This document shows, one piece after another, positions 20,183 through 31,179 of a stretch of 64,000 nt of DNA. The position numbers were made by a program, and so were the translations under genes. Every line of letters starts with the position of its first letter. The stretch's first letter is position 1. The DNA is taken from assembly GCA_911728435.2 (NCBI GenBank), contig OU452202.1, forward strand, positions 23,291,135 through 23,355,134, in the 5' to 3' direction. The notes beneath the pieces are model-generated. The model did no database searches, was not told the DNA's origin, and saw nothing but the letters and a program-made list of their open reading frames with translations. This stretch comes from Apoderus coryli. Lineage: Eukaryota; Arthropoda; Insecta; Coleoptera; Attelabidae.

Positions 20183-20662
20183 CAGGGTGTCCCCTCTCAA
20201 TTGAAAAAAAACCTCTGGGGTATATTGAGGAACCATCGACAAGCAGTTTGAGATAAGAAACTGATGTCCGGAAGTGCATGGTTTTCAAAATACAGGGGGT
20301 CAAAGTTTTTTTCAAAAAACCTTTTTTTATCAATAACTCAAAGACACGTTAACCGATTTTCTTGAAATTCGCTGGTGATGTAAGATTAATAAGACGCACA
20401 GTTAGCACTAATTAAATGTTAATTATGACTTCCAGTCTTCCAGTGGTGCCCCGGGGGACAGTGTCACGAATAAAAATGATAAACAAATTTACGCTACTGA
20501 CTTTTTTGAAAATTTTGTATATTTTTTCATTGGTAAAGCGTTAGCAGACATAAAAAAAGGTGAATCTAAAAAGGCAGTTGCCCAAAAATATGGAATTCCG
20601 AGGTCCACACTTCAGTTCAGATTAAGCTCTAAATTTTCGAAAACTCGACCTTATTCATCGTG
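20183..20662 (+). pseudogene. Transposon fragment with psq-type HTH (pogo-like?)
   Basis: At about 20548-20662 the plus strand encodes LADIKKGESKKAVAQKYG then IPRSTLQFRLSSKF, a good match to the pipsqueak-type helix-turn-helix that opens many pogo/Tigger-like transposases and some transcription factors. A stop follows soon after and no DDE domain was found. ACAGGGTGTCCCC at about 20183 looks like a transposon end to its left, but linking the two is inference. A stray exon of a BTB-psq gene is the alternative; the adjacent decay favours a transposon. Confidence 0.6.
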
Positions 20663-21265
20663 AAAAACTTCATTTTATGTACTTATCACGGGATACCAAA
20701 AGAGAGACAATCAAATCTAAAAGAACGAAGTTTATTCTAAATAAAACTTTAGAGATTAATATTCAATTTGTGGGATTCGTGTGCTTTTGACAAGATATTG
20801 TCTACATAATTTGACCATCATATTATTATGAAGACTTAACCTACATACCTACCATCTATCTAAGTTACCCAACTCTATTTGCATTTCGTATCTTGTACAC
20901 TTTGCCGAATATATACTACAGAGGTTTTCGATTAATTTTCTGTGTACTCTGCAGGACATTGTGTACCTGAATATATTGCCTGCAAATGAGTATGCAAACA
21001 CAATATTCTAACAACTAATTTGAGCGTAGCTTTAGTTGCAATTCTGGTAACGAGAGAATATAAATTTGGGAGTTCAAATTAATAGAGTTTTGTGAGCACC
21101 TAATTAGGTATGTTTCGCTAGGATCGACATACAAGTAACAACGTAGGCAAATTATTTTCTCAGTTTTATTTCTTAAATCTTAACTCCTGTAATACTATGT
21201 ACAGGGTACGATGTTTTTGTATTTATATATTTTTTTTGAGGTTTGATTTTCAGTAGTAATACACC
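20663..21265. other. AT-rich sequence, nothing recognised
   Basis: No open frame or repeat that I can assign. Confidence 0.5.
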
Positions 21266-21421
21266 TAGGGTCTTGATAATACCGAGATAATTTTGTCATA
21301 GAGAATGCCGAAAGCGTGTTGCCTGATAATAGCCCAAGGCCGCAGGCCGAGGGCTATTATCCTTGAGCAACTCGCTTGAAGGATTCTCTATGACAAAATT
21401 TTGAGTATTTATCAAGGCCCG
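21266..21421. repeat. GC-centred palindrome beside the Crypton
   Basis: Imperfect inverted arms run from GGGTCTTGATAATA on the left to TATTTATCAAGGCCC on the right. They include TTTGTCATAGAGAAT against ATTCTCTATGACAAA and ATAATAGCCC-type text against GGGCTATTAT. The centre is AAGGCCGCAGGCCGAG. The total is about 156 bp, ending 50 bp before the left direct repeat of the Crypton. Confidence 0.8.
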
Positions 21422-21471
21422 AGGAGTATTCGATAAGATAATTTTTTACTTTGTAGATATCAAAAATTTGA

Positions 21472-22719
21472 TTGTCAATCTAACGTTTAATAATTTTCAA
21501 TACAAAATGTATTAGTTTTCATCAAACAAATAGTATTCATTTTTATTTAAAACTACAGTTGTGAAAAGTACAATTGGGAAGAAGAGTTTGCTCAAGTTGA
21601 CGGATTGTTAATTTCCACTGTTGAAGAAATTCCTCGCATGGTGTTGATTATTTCACCATGGCATTCTTGGTTAATATTCAAGTACAATTTAATTGATTTA
21701 CAGCTGCTATGTCCTGCTATTTTTATTAATTGCTGTTCAGGATTTCCTTTATTTGCCAAATGGCTAACTGCAGTTGATCTGTTCGAATGATTGAATATCT
21801 TTATACACTTTGTGTCCAAACCAATAGCTTGCGCAGATGATTTGGTCCACATATTAATTGTGTTCTTGCCTACCGGTATATTGTCAAACCATGTGTCACT
21901 TTCGGATTTCCAGAAACGATTTGGTCTCAAGAATAGGCGACTGGAAGTAATATTTTTCCCCCTTTTGGACAATAATTTATGGAATAACCGCAATATTTGG
22001 AACATGCAACTTAGTATTTGTACAACTTTTCGATCTTCCTTGGCATGTTTTACTGAATATTGGATTGTATTCAATTCTGTTGGTTGGCGTTCCATCATTA
22101 TTTTTCTCAATCGTGAAATAATCTATAAGGCAATCAGCTGGTTCACCACGTCGCCAAGCTAACTCAACAGCTACAATATGGTAAAAAAAAATTTGTAAAC
22201 CTTCTGGTGTACATTCATCCCATAATCCAATGATTCTAGCCAAATCACTTGAACTCAAATTTGGTGAACTGCATTTTCGTTTGTTTGGATCCTGCGGTAA
22301 TCTTTTACGTTTTGCATTTCTTGCATCTCGCGCATTTTTGAATATCACACTGGTAAAAGAGTAGAATATAATTTTGAAGTCATTGAAGTATTTTTCCTGG
22401 AGTAGCCTACTCGTACTATTCCAAATTGTTTTTACAGTTGCTTCTTTATATTCAGTTCCGTCAGCTTTTCTCATACTTACCGCATAATCTTTCAATATAT
22501 TAGCCAAATTATGCAAATTCGTTTCAGCATTCAGTTCGTATTCTCTGGTCGCACAAAACTCGAGAAATATTTTCCATACATATTTTTTTGATTTGATTGT
22601 ATTTTTTGGTATATTATTAGATATAATATCATATTATCATCGATAGATGCAATACCAAATCTTCGCGACATTTTTAAACGCAGTTGTCAATTTGACGTTT
22701 AATTAATTTTTAATAAAAA
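21472..22719 (-). mobile_element. Crypton-type tyrosine-recombinase transposon, decayed
   Basis: A broken tyrosine recombinase gene is bracketed by two similar direct repeats: TGTCAATCTAACGTTTAAT at 21473 and TGTCAATTTGACGTTTAAT at 22685, extending about 35 bp with a few mismatches. Cryptons lack terminal inverted repeats and carry a recombinase as their only gene, as here. Whether the direct repeats are element termini, target copies or coincidence is not proven. Confidence 0.6.
21592..22671 (-). pseudogene. Tyrosine recombinase (Crypton, KCTD1/ZMYM-like domain), frameshifted
   Basis: Starts MSRRFGIASIDD at 22671, shifts frame within about 60 bp, then reads KSKKYVWKIFLEFC, LKDYAVSMRKADGTEYKE and RDARNAKRKRLPQDPNKRKC. 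The catalytic core follows: ELAWRRGEPADCLIDYF (the first Arg box), RIEYNPIFSKT, and, after another one-base shift near 21985, WTKSSAQAIGLDTK, NHSNRSTAVSHLANKG (HxxR box), LIKIAGHSS (third box His) and KLYLNINQE (nucleophile Tyr). The R, HxxR, H and Y signature is thus complete across frames. The family is related to the domain in ZMYM and KCTD1-like vertebrate proteins. At least two shifts make it inactive. The start is chosen by the typical SRRFG opening. Confidence 0.8.
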
Positions 22720-23113
22720 AAAAACACCACACTGGAAACACCACATGTAGGGTATTATCGCTGTAATCCAGAGGTAATTGGATGAAATTTGACACATGAC
22801 GTAAAATTAAGTAATTTGATTGGTTACTATATTTAGTAAAAATTATCCCTCATATTTCCGTTGATACGTGAAACTTGTTTGAATAAAAGTTAGAGATAAT
22901 TTAATGCTAAATACAGTAGCGTAGCCAATTATTTTATTATTTTTTTTGAATAATTTTAAGTCTCTGCGAGCCCAAACCTTTACTTGCAGATTCAAATGCA
23001 TATGAGATTTTATGGGACTAAAGATGGATGGAACCAATAATTTTATAAGCGAATTGAGAACAATTCCCTTTAGTTTGGACCATGACTTAAAAAAATTAAT
23101 TTAACTTCATTAA
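22720..23113. other. AT-rich sequence, nothing recognised
   Basis: Poly(A)-like run then unassigned text. The frame 22843-23037 (minus) has no motif. Confidence 0.5.
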
Positions 23114-24333
23114 ACTCTGTCAGCGTAAAAATAAGAGACAGTATAGCCACTGCGGTCGGCATTCTTGGACTGGCGTTTACAGAGAAAATCCGTTTCGGGG
23201 CATGCAACAATAAAACACAGCAGAGAGCGCGAAATACGGGGTCATCTATGCACGTATGTTTAAAAATTATTCTTACGAGGGCGGTAAAAATGTAATTGTA
23301 TATTCGTTATTTAAATTATGAATTTTTAAATTTCTTTTACACAAAATTACCAATGTTTAATTTTTAACATACTACTAACTACGAAACGAATGTAATAAAG
23401 ATATACAAAAGAAAAATAAAGTTAAAAAGTACAAAATAACATATTCTAATCAAAATATAGGTATGAAACACAATACTTAAGCACAAAAAATAATAAATAT
23501 ATTATTTGAATAAAACGACGTCTACTCCACAAAACGATCTATATATATACGTTAAAATCTTGCTTTTAACTGCCAGACATGTTTCGGACTACACGTCTAT
23601 CATCAGTGGCTTAAGGAACCTTATACAATATTGTTAGATGCGAGGGTAGTACTTCATACAAATATTAATAGAGAGATTTTTACATTGATTTAAACGTTTA
23701 TACATATCTGTAAAATAATCACTTATTTAGGATATGATGTAATATTAATATACGTGTAGGAATCTTACCATTTTGTTGGAAAAATTGAGTGTTAAATTAA
23801 TAAAATAAAAATATAGTTAAATTGTTGAAAATTTGTCAATTATTCTTGCTTCCGTTCTTCGTTTTCTTCTTTTTCTCATTTTAAAGGAAATCAAATTAAA
23901 TTTAAACAATCTGGTAAGAGCCTACACCAGTATGCCTGTTTTAAGAATCACAAATAAAACAAGACAAAATGTCGAGTGGCGAGTATGAAGACAGTTATTC
24001 AAATATCATGGTCTCAGCCAAAGCTACACATTCGGTGTTTGAGGTGAGGTGAGTAAGTCAAGTGAGGTGAGTGGATGAGGGTTGTTTAATGTGTAATATA
24101 TTTAGTGAATGAATTTCTGTTAACATGTTGAGAGAAGTTATTTTTTATTTGTAATGCCCATGATTTTAGTGTCTTTATTATTTGTTATCTATGAGAATAA
24201 ATATATTGTTTTTTTTTTGTATATATTTTATTTGATAATATTTTCTTGTGAAAGTTTACGCAAAGATAAATCTGCAAAATGCATATGATTTCAGAGTGGT
24301 TTTACTGTTTTCTATTTTTACGCTGACTCTGTA
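23114..24333. mobile_element. Non-autonomous TIR element, about 1.2 kb
   Basis: GTCAGCGTAAAAATA at 23119-23133 is mirrored by TATTTTTACGCTGAC at 24314-24328, and similarity of the two ends extends about 40 bp inward (ACAGTAT...CCACT against ACAGTAA...CCACT). No transposase is present. The interior carries the minus-strand ribozyme module at 23519-23610, so a Penelope-like fragment has inserted into it or been captured. The target duplication is not clear. Confidence 0.6.
23572..23610 (-). ncRNA. Hammerhead ribozyme, type I (HHR2)
   Basis: On the minus strand: stem I GCCA (23607-23610) with TGGC (23572-23575), core CTGATGA (23600-23606), stem II AGAC/GTC around GTGTA, GAAA (23582-23585), stem III ACATGT and cleavage triplet GTC just before 23575. 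The shared box TTGTGGAGTAGACG follows at 23519-23532 on the same strand. Stem II is the weakest of the set (3-4 pairs). Confidence 0.8.
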
Positions 24334-24846
24334 TAAAACGGAGAATTCGGTAATAGTTTTAGTGACCCTTTTTTAAACCGATCAGTGTCTGCCATATAGT
24401 TCGATGATAATTTCATCAAATTTAAAAGCTATTCGATAAAACCCTTAAATCCTAAAATATATCTGTGTCTACTCTGTAGGTAGATTGTATATAATATGGT
24501 CTCACATGTTACCAATCCATTTTTTATACAAACAGAAAACGAAAGCCTCTTCTCTTTGAAATGTGATATTTTATTTATTTGGTTGTACGCGCATCCTTGT
24601 TAAAGATAGCACTCTGCAACTATCTTGGCGTGCACAAAGATTGAATTACATTATTTCTTTTGTAGTTGTACCCTGTGGTGGTGTAATCTGTTTCTTTTTT
24701 TTGTATTATTTTTATACTTCATTTAGTATATATAAAATCTAGCCGACCCGACTGACGGCGACGGATTTCGCTAAAAATACCAGTAAAGTGAAACAAGAAC
24801 CATGTTGACGTGTAGATAAAAATTAGTATAGAATTTATAATAAATT
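24334..24846. other. AT-rich sequence, nothing recognised
   Basis: No gene or repeat identified. Confidence 0.5.
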
Positions 24847-24902
24847 AATGAAACTCGTCTACTCCACAATAATCACGTCTATAATTTAATTCAACAGTCA
24901 GC

Positions 24903-24943
24903 ACCATACATGTTTCGAGGTCATGAACCTCATCATCAGTGGT
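24903..24943 (-). ncRNA. Hammerhead ribozyme, type I (HHR3)
   Basis: Minus strand: stem I ACCA/TGGT, core CTGATGA (24933-24939), stem II GAGGT/ACCTC with loop TCATG, GAAA (24913-24916), stem III ACATGT, cleavage triplet GTA. Mirror image of HHR4. Confidence 0.85.
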
Positions 24944-25309
24944 TTTTCACAATTTAGAAAATTATTACTTCACACTGTGGAAAAATTTTTTTATATAAAA
25001 TTAAAAATTAAAATCATTTAATAAAAATGTACGAAATAATCTCTAAATCCTAAATCATAAACTTATCTTTCTACAACTGCAACATAATTAAAAGATTTTG
25101 TAATTTCTAAATACTTTTTCAAACGTAACGCTTGAATATGTGTAAAAAACGAACGTATGATTTAGATGTTCTTTCGTACATTCCCATTAAATGATATTAA
25201 TTTTTAATTTTATATAAAAAAATCTTTCCACAGTGTAACGTAATAATTTTAATTTAATAATCAATCAGACAAATAATGTCCAATACTACTATTTTTTAAA
25301 TTGTGAAAA

Positions 25310-25350
25310 ACCACTGATGATGAGGTTCATGACCTCGAAACATGTATGGT
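25310..25350 (+). ncRNA. Hammerhead ribozyme, type I (HHR4)
   Basis: Stem I ACCA (25310-25313) with TGGT (25347-25350), core CTGATGA 25314-25320, stem II GAGGT/ACCTC, GAAA 25337-25340, stem III ACATGT, cleavage predicted after GTA at 25346. Box TTGTGGAGTAGACG at 25385-25398. Confidence 0.85.
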
Positions 25351-25436
25351 GCTGACTGTTGAATTAAATTATGCACGTAATTATTGTGGAGTAGACGAAT
25401 TTCATTCATATCATCTACACTCCTCATATGAAATGG

Positions 25437-26752
25437 ACCCTTTTGCAAAATACTATACCCATAAGCTTTTTTAAATACTATAATAATTATATACTCTTGA
25501 AGCATTTAGATAGGATTGGTTTTTCCAATGGGCTTGTTAAGCTGTTTGAATCTTACCTTGTCGATCGCATGCAGTTTGTTGAGTGTGAAGGTTATAAGTC
25601 CAGAAAGTTTGCTTCAACATCAGGTGTGCCACAGGGATCAAACCTTGGCCCACTATTGTTTAACATCTTTATTAATGATCTTGTTGAAATTATAGAATGT
25701 CCCAAGTTGGCTTATGCTGATGATCTAAAGATATTTTGTAGGATTGACTCCATACAGGACTGCGTGGTACTCCAAAACGCACTGCGAGTTGTCGACAACT
25801 GGTGCAATCGAAATAAGCTCTATTTGAACATTTCTAAATGTAACGTTGTTAGCTTTCACAGAGTGAAAACCCCAGTAATTTGGAATTACACTATTGGAGC
25901 TGTACCCATTGAAAGACTTTCGCAGGTTCGAGACTTCGGTGTATTGTTTGATGAAGCTTTAACCTTTGTTCCCCACTATGAGCACTTGTCCGCATCTGCA
26001 TCCCGTATGTTGGGGTTTGTGATCAGAAACACTAAAAAGTTTAGAAATATTTCAGCCATTAAATTATTATATTTTTCATATGTGCGGGCTAGACTTGAGT
26101 ATTGTTCGATCGTGTGGAATCCCTTGTATCAGTGCCATGCACGTGCATTAGAGTCTGTGCAGAGGCGATTCGTAAAGTATTTATATTTTAGGGAGTTTGG
26201 AGTATATCTAGCGAGGGGTGCAGATCACGACGTCCTGCTTTCAACATTTGACATTACATCTCTGTGGATGCGGCGAATGGTCTCTTCCGTCAGGTTTTTG
26301 TATAATTTATTGCATAATAAAATCGATTGTGCGTTTCTTCTTGGCTGTCTTCGGTTTCGTATTCCTAGAACTGAGTCGAGGTCTGATAACACCTTTTATC
26401 TCAGCATGGCTAGATCCAATGTTTTGCTGCAGAGCCCTGTATATTTTATCTGCTCCGTTTTTAATGACTATTGTGCGGGGTCGGATATTGATGTGGATTC
26501 TCTGTCTGGTATTTTGAGCCACATGAATGTTTAATTTTTTTGGTTGATTATTTTTGTTTAAAACGTTGTACTTAATTATAATTGTTTACTGATAAGATTT
26601 AGCATTTTTAACTGATTTGTATAATTGTGAATTTGTCGTTTTTGTTTTTTTTTTTATTGAAGTTTCAAATTGTAATTTTATTCTAGAAATGAATTTGAAT
26701 TTTGTGGGTTTTGTTACTTGTTGAAAATAAAGAGCTTTATTATTATTATTAA
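25437..26752 (+). mobile_element. Non-LTR retrotransposon (Jockey/CR1-like), 5'-truncated
   Basis: Reverse transcriptase coding region followed by an untranslated tail and AATAAAGAGCTTTATTATT-type simple repeat at 26727-26752. The left end lies just after the inverted Penelope-like pair. The endonuclease and first RT blocks are lost. Confidence 0.8.
25480..26534 (+). CDS. LINE reverse transcriptase fragment, frame intact
   Basis: One open frame (368 codons from the nearest ATG at 25428, but the recognisable LINE part begins near HLDRIGFSNGLVKLFESYL). It has STSGVPQGSNLGPLLFNIFI, then PKLAYADDLKIF, the catalytic YADD box, near residue 103, followed by NISKCNVVSF, the VRDFGVLFD block and RARLEYCSIVWNPLY, LQSPV and other C-terminal text. 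No RNase H. It ends normally at 26534. A related, more damaged copy is at 59537-60860 on the minus strand, sharing the architecture but not close sequence. The first residues at 25428 are flanking DNA read in frame. Confidence 0.85.
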
Positions 26753-27111
26753 AGTTTGATCAAAATTTTGTGAAAGGAAAGATAATATGCAAAAATTTTT
26801 GTTTATTAAAATAATGTCAAATTAAGGAACAAAATTGTATACACACATTTTTTTTTATTGGTGGGTAAAAAAATATTTATCTAGAAAATAAGAAAGTGAA
26901 TTTTATATTCTAATTTTGATTAGCGTTCTAAAAGCAAAATATCGAGTGGTGTGGCTGCCTGATGAGTATAAACGAGTACGAAATATGCGCATATAGTAGT
27001 CTCTACTTGATATTTTGAAACAACAAACTTCAATAGTAAGTAAGTTTATTTTATTTTTTATTTTCTCTTAAATACTTAAGTGGTAATAACTTTAGTAAAT
27101 TCTGTTTCTGC
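26753..27111. other. AT-rich sequence, nothing recognised
   Basis: No recognisable feature. Confidence 0.5.
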
Positions 27112-27660
27112 TATATATTAATGACATAACAACTATTGGCTTGCGGGGAAAGTTTACCCTCTTTGCGGACGATACAACACTCCTGTGGGATAATGAGAAC
27201 GTTGATGTTATCAAACGGGATATTCAGAGTGATTTGATAGAACTAAAGGAGTGGTGTGATTGTAACTATCTTTCGCTATATATAGTAAAGACCTATCTTG
27301 TCTTTCAATTTTGACTTTGGTGACTTGATCCTGGAGAGCAATCCCATCGAAGATATTAAATGTTAATGTTTAATTTCTTGGGCTCCACATACATATAAAA
27401 CTTAACACGTGAGGCAGTTGAGTGGAAAAGTTTCGTCGGGTTGTTATGCGTTAAGGTGCCCATGTTTTGTATTGTTGTATGGATCTATTCTTTATTGTAT
27501 TGTTATGTGTATATGTTTGTAATTTTACATTTATATTTTTGTTTTTTATTTATTTGATATGATGATTGCACACTTGTGTATATGTTGTAATTTTTTAACT
27601 GTATTTTTTTTAAGTACCTGACTTTGTCTACAAGAAAGTGTAATTCTTTATGACAATAAA
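27112..27660 (+). pseudogene. LINE reverse transcriptase fragment and 3' tail
   Basis: YINDITTIGLRGKFTLFADD encodes the catalytic FADD box near 27170, followed by TTLLWDNENVDVIKRDIQSD and LKEWCDCNYLSLY. The frame then decays. The 3' end GTAATTCTTTATGACAATAAAG at about 27635-27656 is similar to the 3' end at 47232-47250 of the LINE fragment at 46620, including TGACTTTGTCT upstream, so both belong to one family. The body between is largely deleted. Confidence 0.7.
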
Positions 27661-29988
27661 GTTATAATTTAGTTACAATTTATTTAAATTAAATTTTTTA
27701 ACATCTGATGACATAAATTATATATTGTTTGATTGCATTTCAATGATTTATTTGGTTTTCTGTTGTACTTGTATACTCAGTTAATTTGATGCGAAAAAGC
27801 TAAATAAAATATTCATTTTAGAATTTATTTAGAAAACGTGTACTTGTAATTCAATGCCAGGCGTGGCTCTAGCCAGTGGAGTATTAGTTTTGCCTTGTTC
27901 TCTAAATTTATACATAACTTTTTCGATATCGGGGACAGATTGACTAATAACATCACATTCTAAATGTATACCCACATATTATGCATTTCACATTTGAAGT
28001 ATAATCGATAGAAATAGTTACGTTAAGAAAGCTTTGATGTAAAAATCCTACAAAAACTATTAAAATGTATGTACTTATGGATTTTGTGTAATAAATTAAC
28101 AGGTTAGGACGTTATAGGTTAAATGATTGGTATTTAATTACAAAAAATGTCAGATAAATCACAAAATTTACAGCTCGGGGGGGTTAAAATGACCCCCACG
28201 CGCCTACTTAAGGGTTACCTATCCTAACTAACTCTATATAATATCCATCATAACGCATTGTTCTATGCAAACTAACTAATACAAATTGTTGTCAGATATA
28301 ATTAAATTAAATGCTTACCATTTAGGGCTTCATTGTATTAGTGATGGAATTTGAGCAGCCCTTTGTAATCTACGTTTAGGGGGTGTGTAAAGAAAATATG
28401 TACGATATTATATTGTCGTGTATCGTCATACGATACATTATTCTGATATGCTGCTATTAGGGTATAGTACAGTAAATTATCCGATAACTCATGTTGGGTT
28501 TGTATATTTCATGTAATAAAGGTAAACAGAGACTGATTCGAGTAATTTCGTTCTATATTATATTAAATGCATGTATTAGGTTATGAACGATTGCTTGCTG
28601 TGGAAATTGGACTGAGTATCTATTGGAAAACATGGTCACCCTGTAGTTCTTTATTATTTATAAATAAAAAGTTTAAATATATCCATAAATTCTAACTGAC
28701 AATAAATATATTATGTAACTAGAGAACTTTAACAAATTATAAACGAACGAACATATTATACACGCTACTGGCGTTAATATTCCTTTTGGCTCGGCTGATG
28801 TAAGCTTATCTTCGTTAGCAATTCTTTTTAGCGCGTCAAGTGACAAGTTCTAAAGTTCACTTTAATGAGAGAGAACCGTGGAAGAGATAAAATGAAGAGA
28901 AAAAATGTGATACGAAATAAAATGTCTCATTTTGCTCATGTGACTATTTCCTACTATTTACTTGATAGGTATGTGGATACGGAATAGGATTAGGTAAGCA
29001 GATATGGACAAATGCAAATAAGGTTTGAAGTCTTTGAAATAATATTTAGCTTTCGTTGTTGTTTTGAATTTTACTATTAGGCTAAGTTCAGAAGGTCGCG
29101 CGAATTATGGTTGAACGTAGTCATACACAATTGTTTTCATGATTGCGCATTTGATGGCGATCGCGCGGGATCCTCATTGTGCTATCATCAACATTCAATC
29201 GCTTATTTAATTGCAACATTGGTGAATTCAATAAATCCGTAAAGATGTTTGAAATATACTTATTTATCACATACTATACTGTACTGAGAATGGGAAAAAA
29301 TAATTTTATTTAAGTTTAAATAAATACAAGATCTTAGTGATATACAACAGTAGTTAGTATGGTTAATTTTGCAGCTTTAAGGAGTTCTGCTCTAAATCTA
29401 TTGAAGATGTGCTCTATATATAATTATTAAAATCTTTAGGGTGAAAATTAAATGCAACAACTCGAGTGAGTAGATAATATAGTTCCGTCTCCGTTTCTAC
29501 TTGTAATCCCATTAAAATCTTTATGTTATACATTTCTACAGCCCCTTTTAAGTGTAATTTCCATGCGGTATAAATAATACAACGTGTATTTTTTTCTTGT
29601 GCTCCCTTTAGAATAAAAAATACATATTTAATGGTATTAATATCAATGAAGCAACCAAAAGATGAAACAGAAACAAAGTATGAGTCTGCAGAATAATAAT
29701 AATACAATTATTGTTATATAATACGAAAAATGTAAAAGAGAATGGGGGAGACCCAAAATCGAGTTATGACGATTAGAATAATTGGGATTCCCTGGACAAA
29801 AATGCTGTCTCTTTCTCTCCCTCTCTTCCCCTCTCTCGGAACAGTTGTATTTCGTAAAATGCAAATGGCAGTAATCTTAATATTTCTTCATTGGACCGTT
29901 GAATCTTTCTGTAATAGGAAACAAGCGGGAGTAAATATTCCGGACGAATAAAAACGACTTGCTTCGGTAAATTAGTATTAACAGAGTT
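27661..29988. other. Long unassigned AT-rich stretch
   Basis: No gene recognised. Small GGGGGTTAAAATGACCCCC hairpin near 28177-28195. TCACCCTGTAG near 28632 resembles a transposon end. The minus frame 29414-29707 (97 codons) has no recognisable motif and lies in AT-rich DNA. A CT-rich block with several CTCTCTCC runs lies near 29805-29840. Confidence 0.45.
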
Positions 29989-30606
29989 CTACAGGGTGTT
30001 TCATAATATATGCGCAGGACTTTAGGATGTGAGAGTTCGTCCAAAAATATGAAAAAAAGTTGCTCTCTAAAATGCATCTCCGGAACCGCTTATCGTACAG
30101 AAAACAGCTTTTGTAAGCGGTTTCTACTCATAATAAGCTAGACCTATGTTTTGTGGCAATTTTGAAGGGGTTGTGGGTGTTTTTCTCCCCCAATTTCTAC
30201 GCCACTGGAAAAAGTACGGTTTTAACATACCCATTTGCACCGCTAATGTTTTCTATACAAAAAAGTGACTCTTGGTCATAGGCCCTAAAGTTGACCGTTC
30301 TCGAGGAAAATCAGCTTCAGTAACTTGTTGAAAACGTAAATTTTTTTGAAAAAAATTAATTTTTTTCTACTAATTATTAACTTCATAATTGCAAAATTAA
30401 AAAAAAATTATAGAAAAGTTGTCGTTTCAAAATTCCCCAGAGCTTACGACCAAGAGTATCATTTTTGTGTAGAAAACATTGGCTATCATAAAACCGTACT
30501 TTTTCCAGTGGCGTAGAAATTGGGGAGAGGAACACTTACTACCCCTTCAAAATCTTCACCAATTAAAAAAAAATCTTGAACAAAACATAGCTTATTATGA
30601 GTAGAC
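29989..30606. mobile_element. Foldback element with about 190-bp arms
   Basis: Left arm about 30120-30310 and right arm about 30412-30606 are inverted copies. Paired landmarks are CCCCAATTTCTACGCCACTG (left) against CAGTGGCGTAGAAATTGGGG (right), TCTACTCATAATAAGCT against its complement, and GTTTTCTATACAAAAA against TTTTTGTGTAGAAAAC. ACAGGGTGTTTCATAATAT at about 29991 may be its true left end, with the matching right end lost. No coding capacity. Confidence 0.7.
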
Positions 30607-31179
30607 AGTGTTGGCAGTTTTTGCCATTTAAATTAATAGTTTTAGAAACTAATTAATTGAAAATGTGTTGCCCATTTTCTTCTCGATAGCTTTCAGAGAT
30701 TCTCACATCCCGATGTAGAAGCCTGCTTCTGTCCTCCTTGTTGATTAAACTGGCGAATTCCCTGGCAAATCTAGATCAAATCACCTCAGTAAGTTCTCTA
30801 CCCAAACACTGTTCAACATCGATTTGTAGTTTTGATGCAAAAAACTGCAAAACATTTTTTGAGTTTGATATAAACTGAAATTAGTTGTTCATTTTGATAT
30901 ATCTTGTCGAATTTAGACTTCTGTCGCTGGACTCTGAAGTAAGCTTCAAATGTAAATAAGACCTTTTTCGATACTTTTGTCCTGTACTGTTTTTTTTTGT
31001 TGTCGAAAAGTCATCATCGGACATTAGAGCCTGATGCGTCGAAATGTTGTTACAGTCGTGATTTGTTTTTTTCAGGACCAACTAACTTAGTATTTTTCTG
31101 TTATACATTGCTGGATCTGTTTACATTCCCTAGAAGAAGGACCTCTTCCTCATTCGCCCATTACCTGGCGAACACTCAT
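30607..31179. other. Unassigned sequence
   Basis: No gene recognised. CTGATG...CGAAA at about 31031-31047 superficially recalls a hammerhead but lacks stem II (see rejected items). Confidence 0.5.

Larger units (their letters stand above)
24847..25407. mobile_element. Inverted pair of Penelope-like terminal modules
   Basis: Left arm 24847-25038 and right arm 25172-25407 are inverted copies with a spacer of about 133 bp. The ends read AATGAAACTCGTCTACTCC and its near complement. Each arm holds a hammerhead ribozyme (24903-24943 minus, 25310-25350 plus) and the outer box TTGTGGAGTAGACG. Inverted terminal copies are known in Penelope-like elements. Downstream of the right arm, CACTCCTC then ATGGA at 25432 matches the same arrangement after the 39377 module, which may mark the start of a lost ORF. 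Confidence 0.7.

Noticed and set aside
21605..22162. Plus-strand ORFs across the Crypton
   Set aside because: Antisense shadows of the recombinase; the minus strand carries all family motifs.
29414..29707. 97-codon minus-strand ORF
   Set aside because: AT-rich, no motif, no splice or promoter context.
31029..31050. CTGATGCGTCGAAATG resembling a hammerhead core
   Set aside because: Only four bases separate CTGATG and GAAA, so there is no stem II, and A9 of the core is missing. No shared downstream box.
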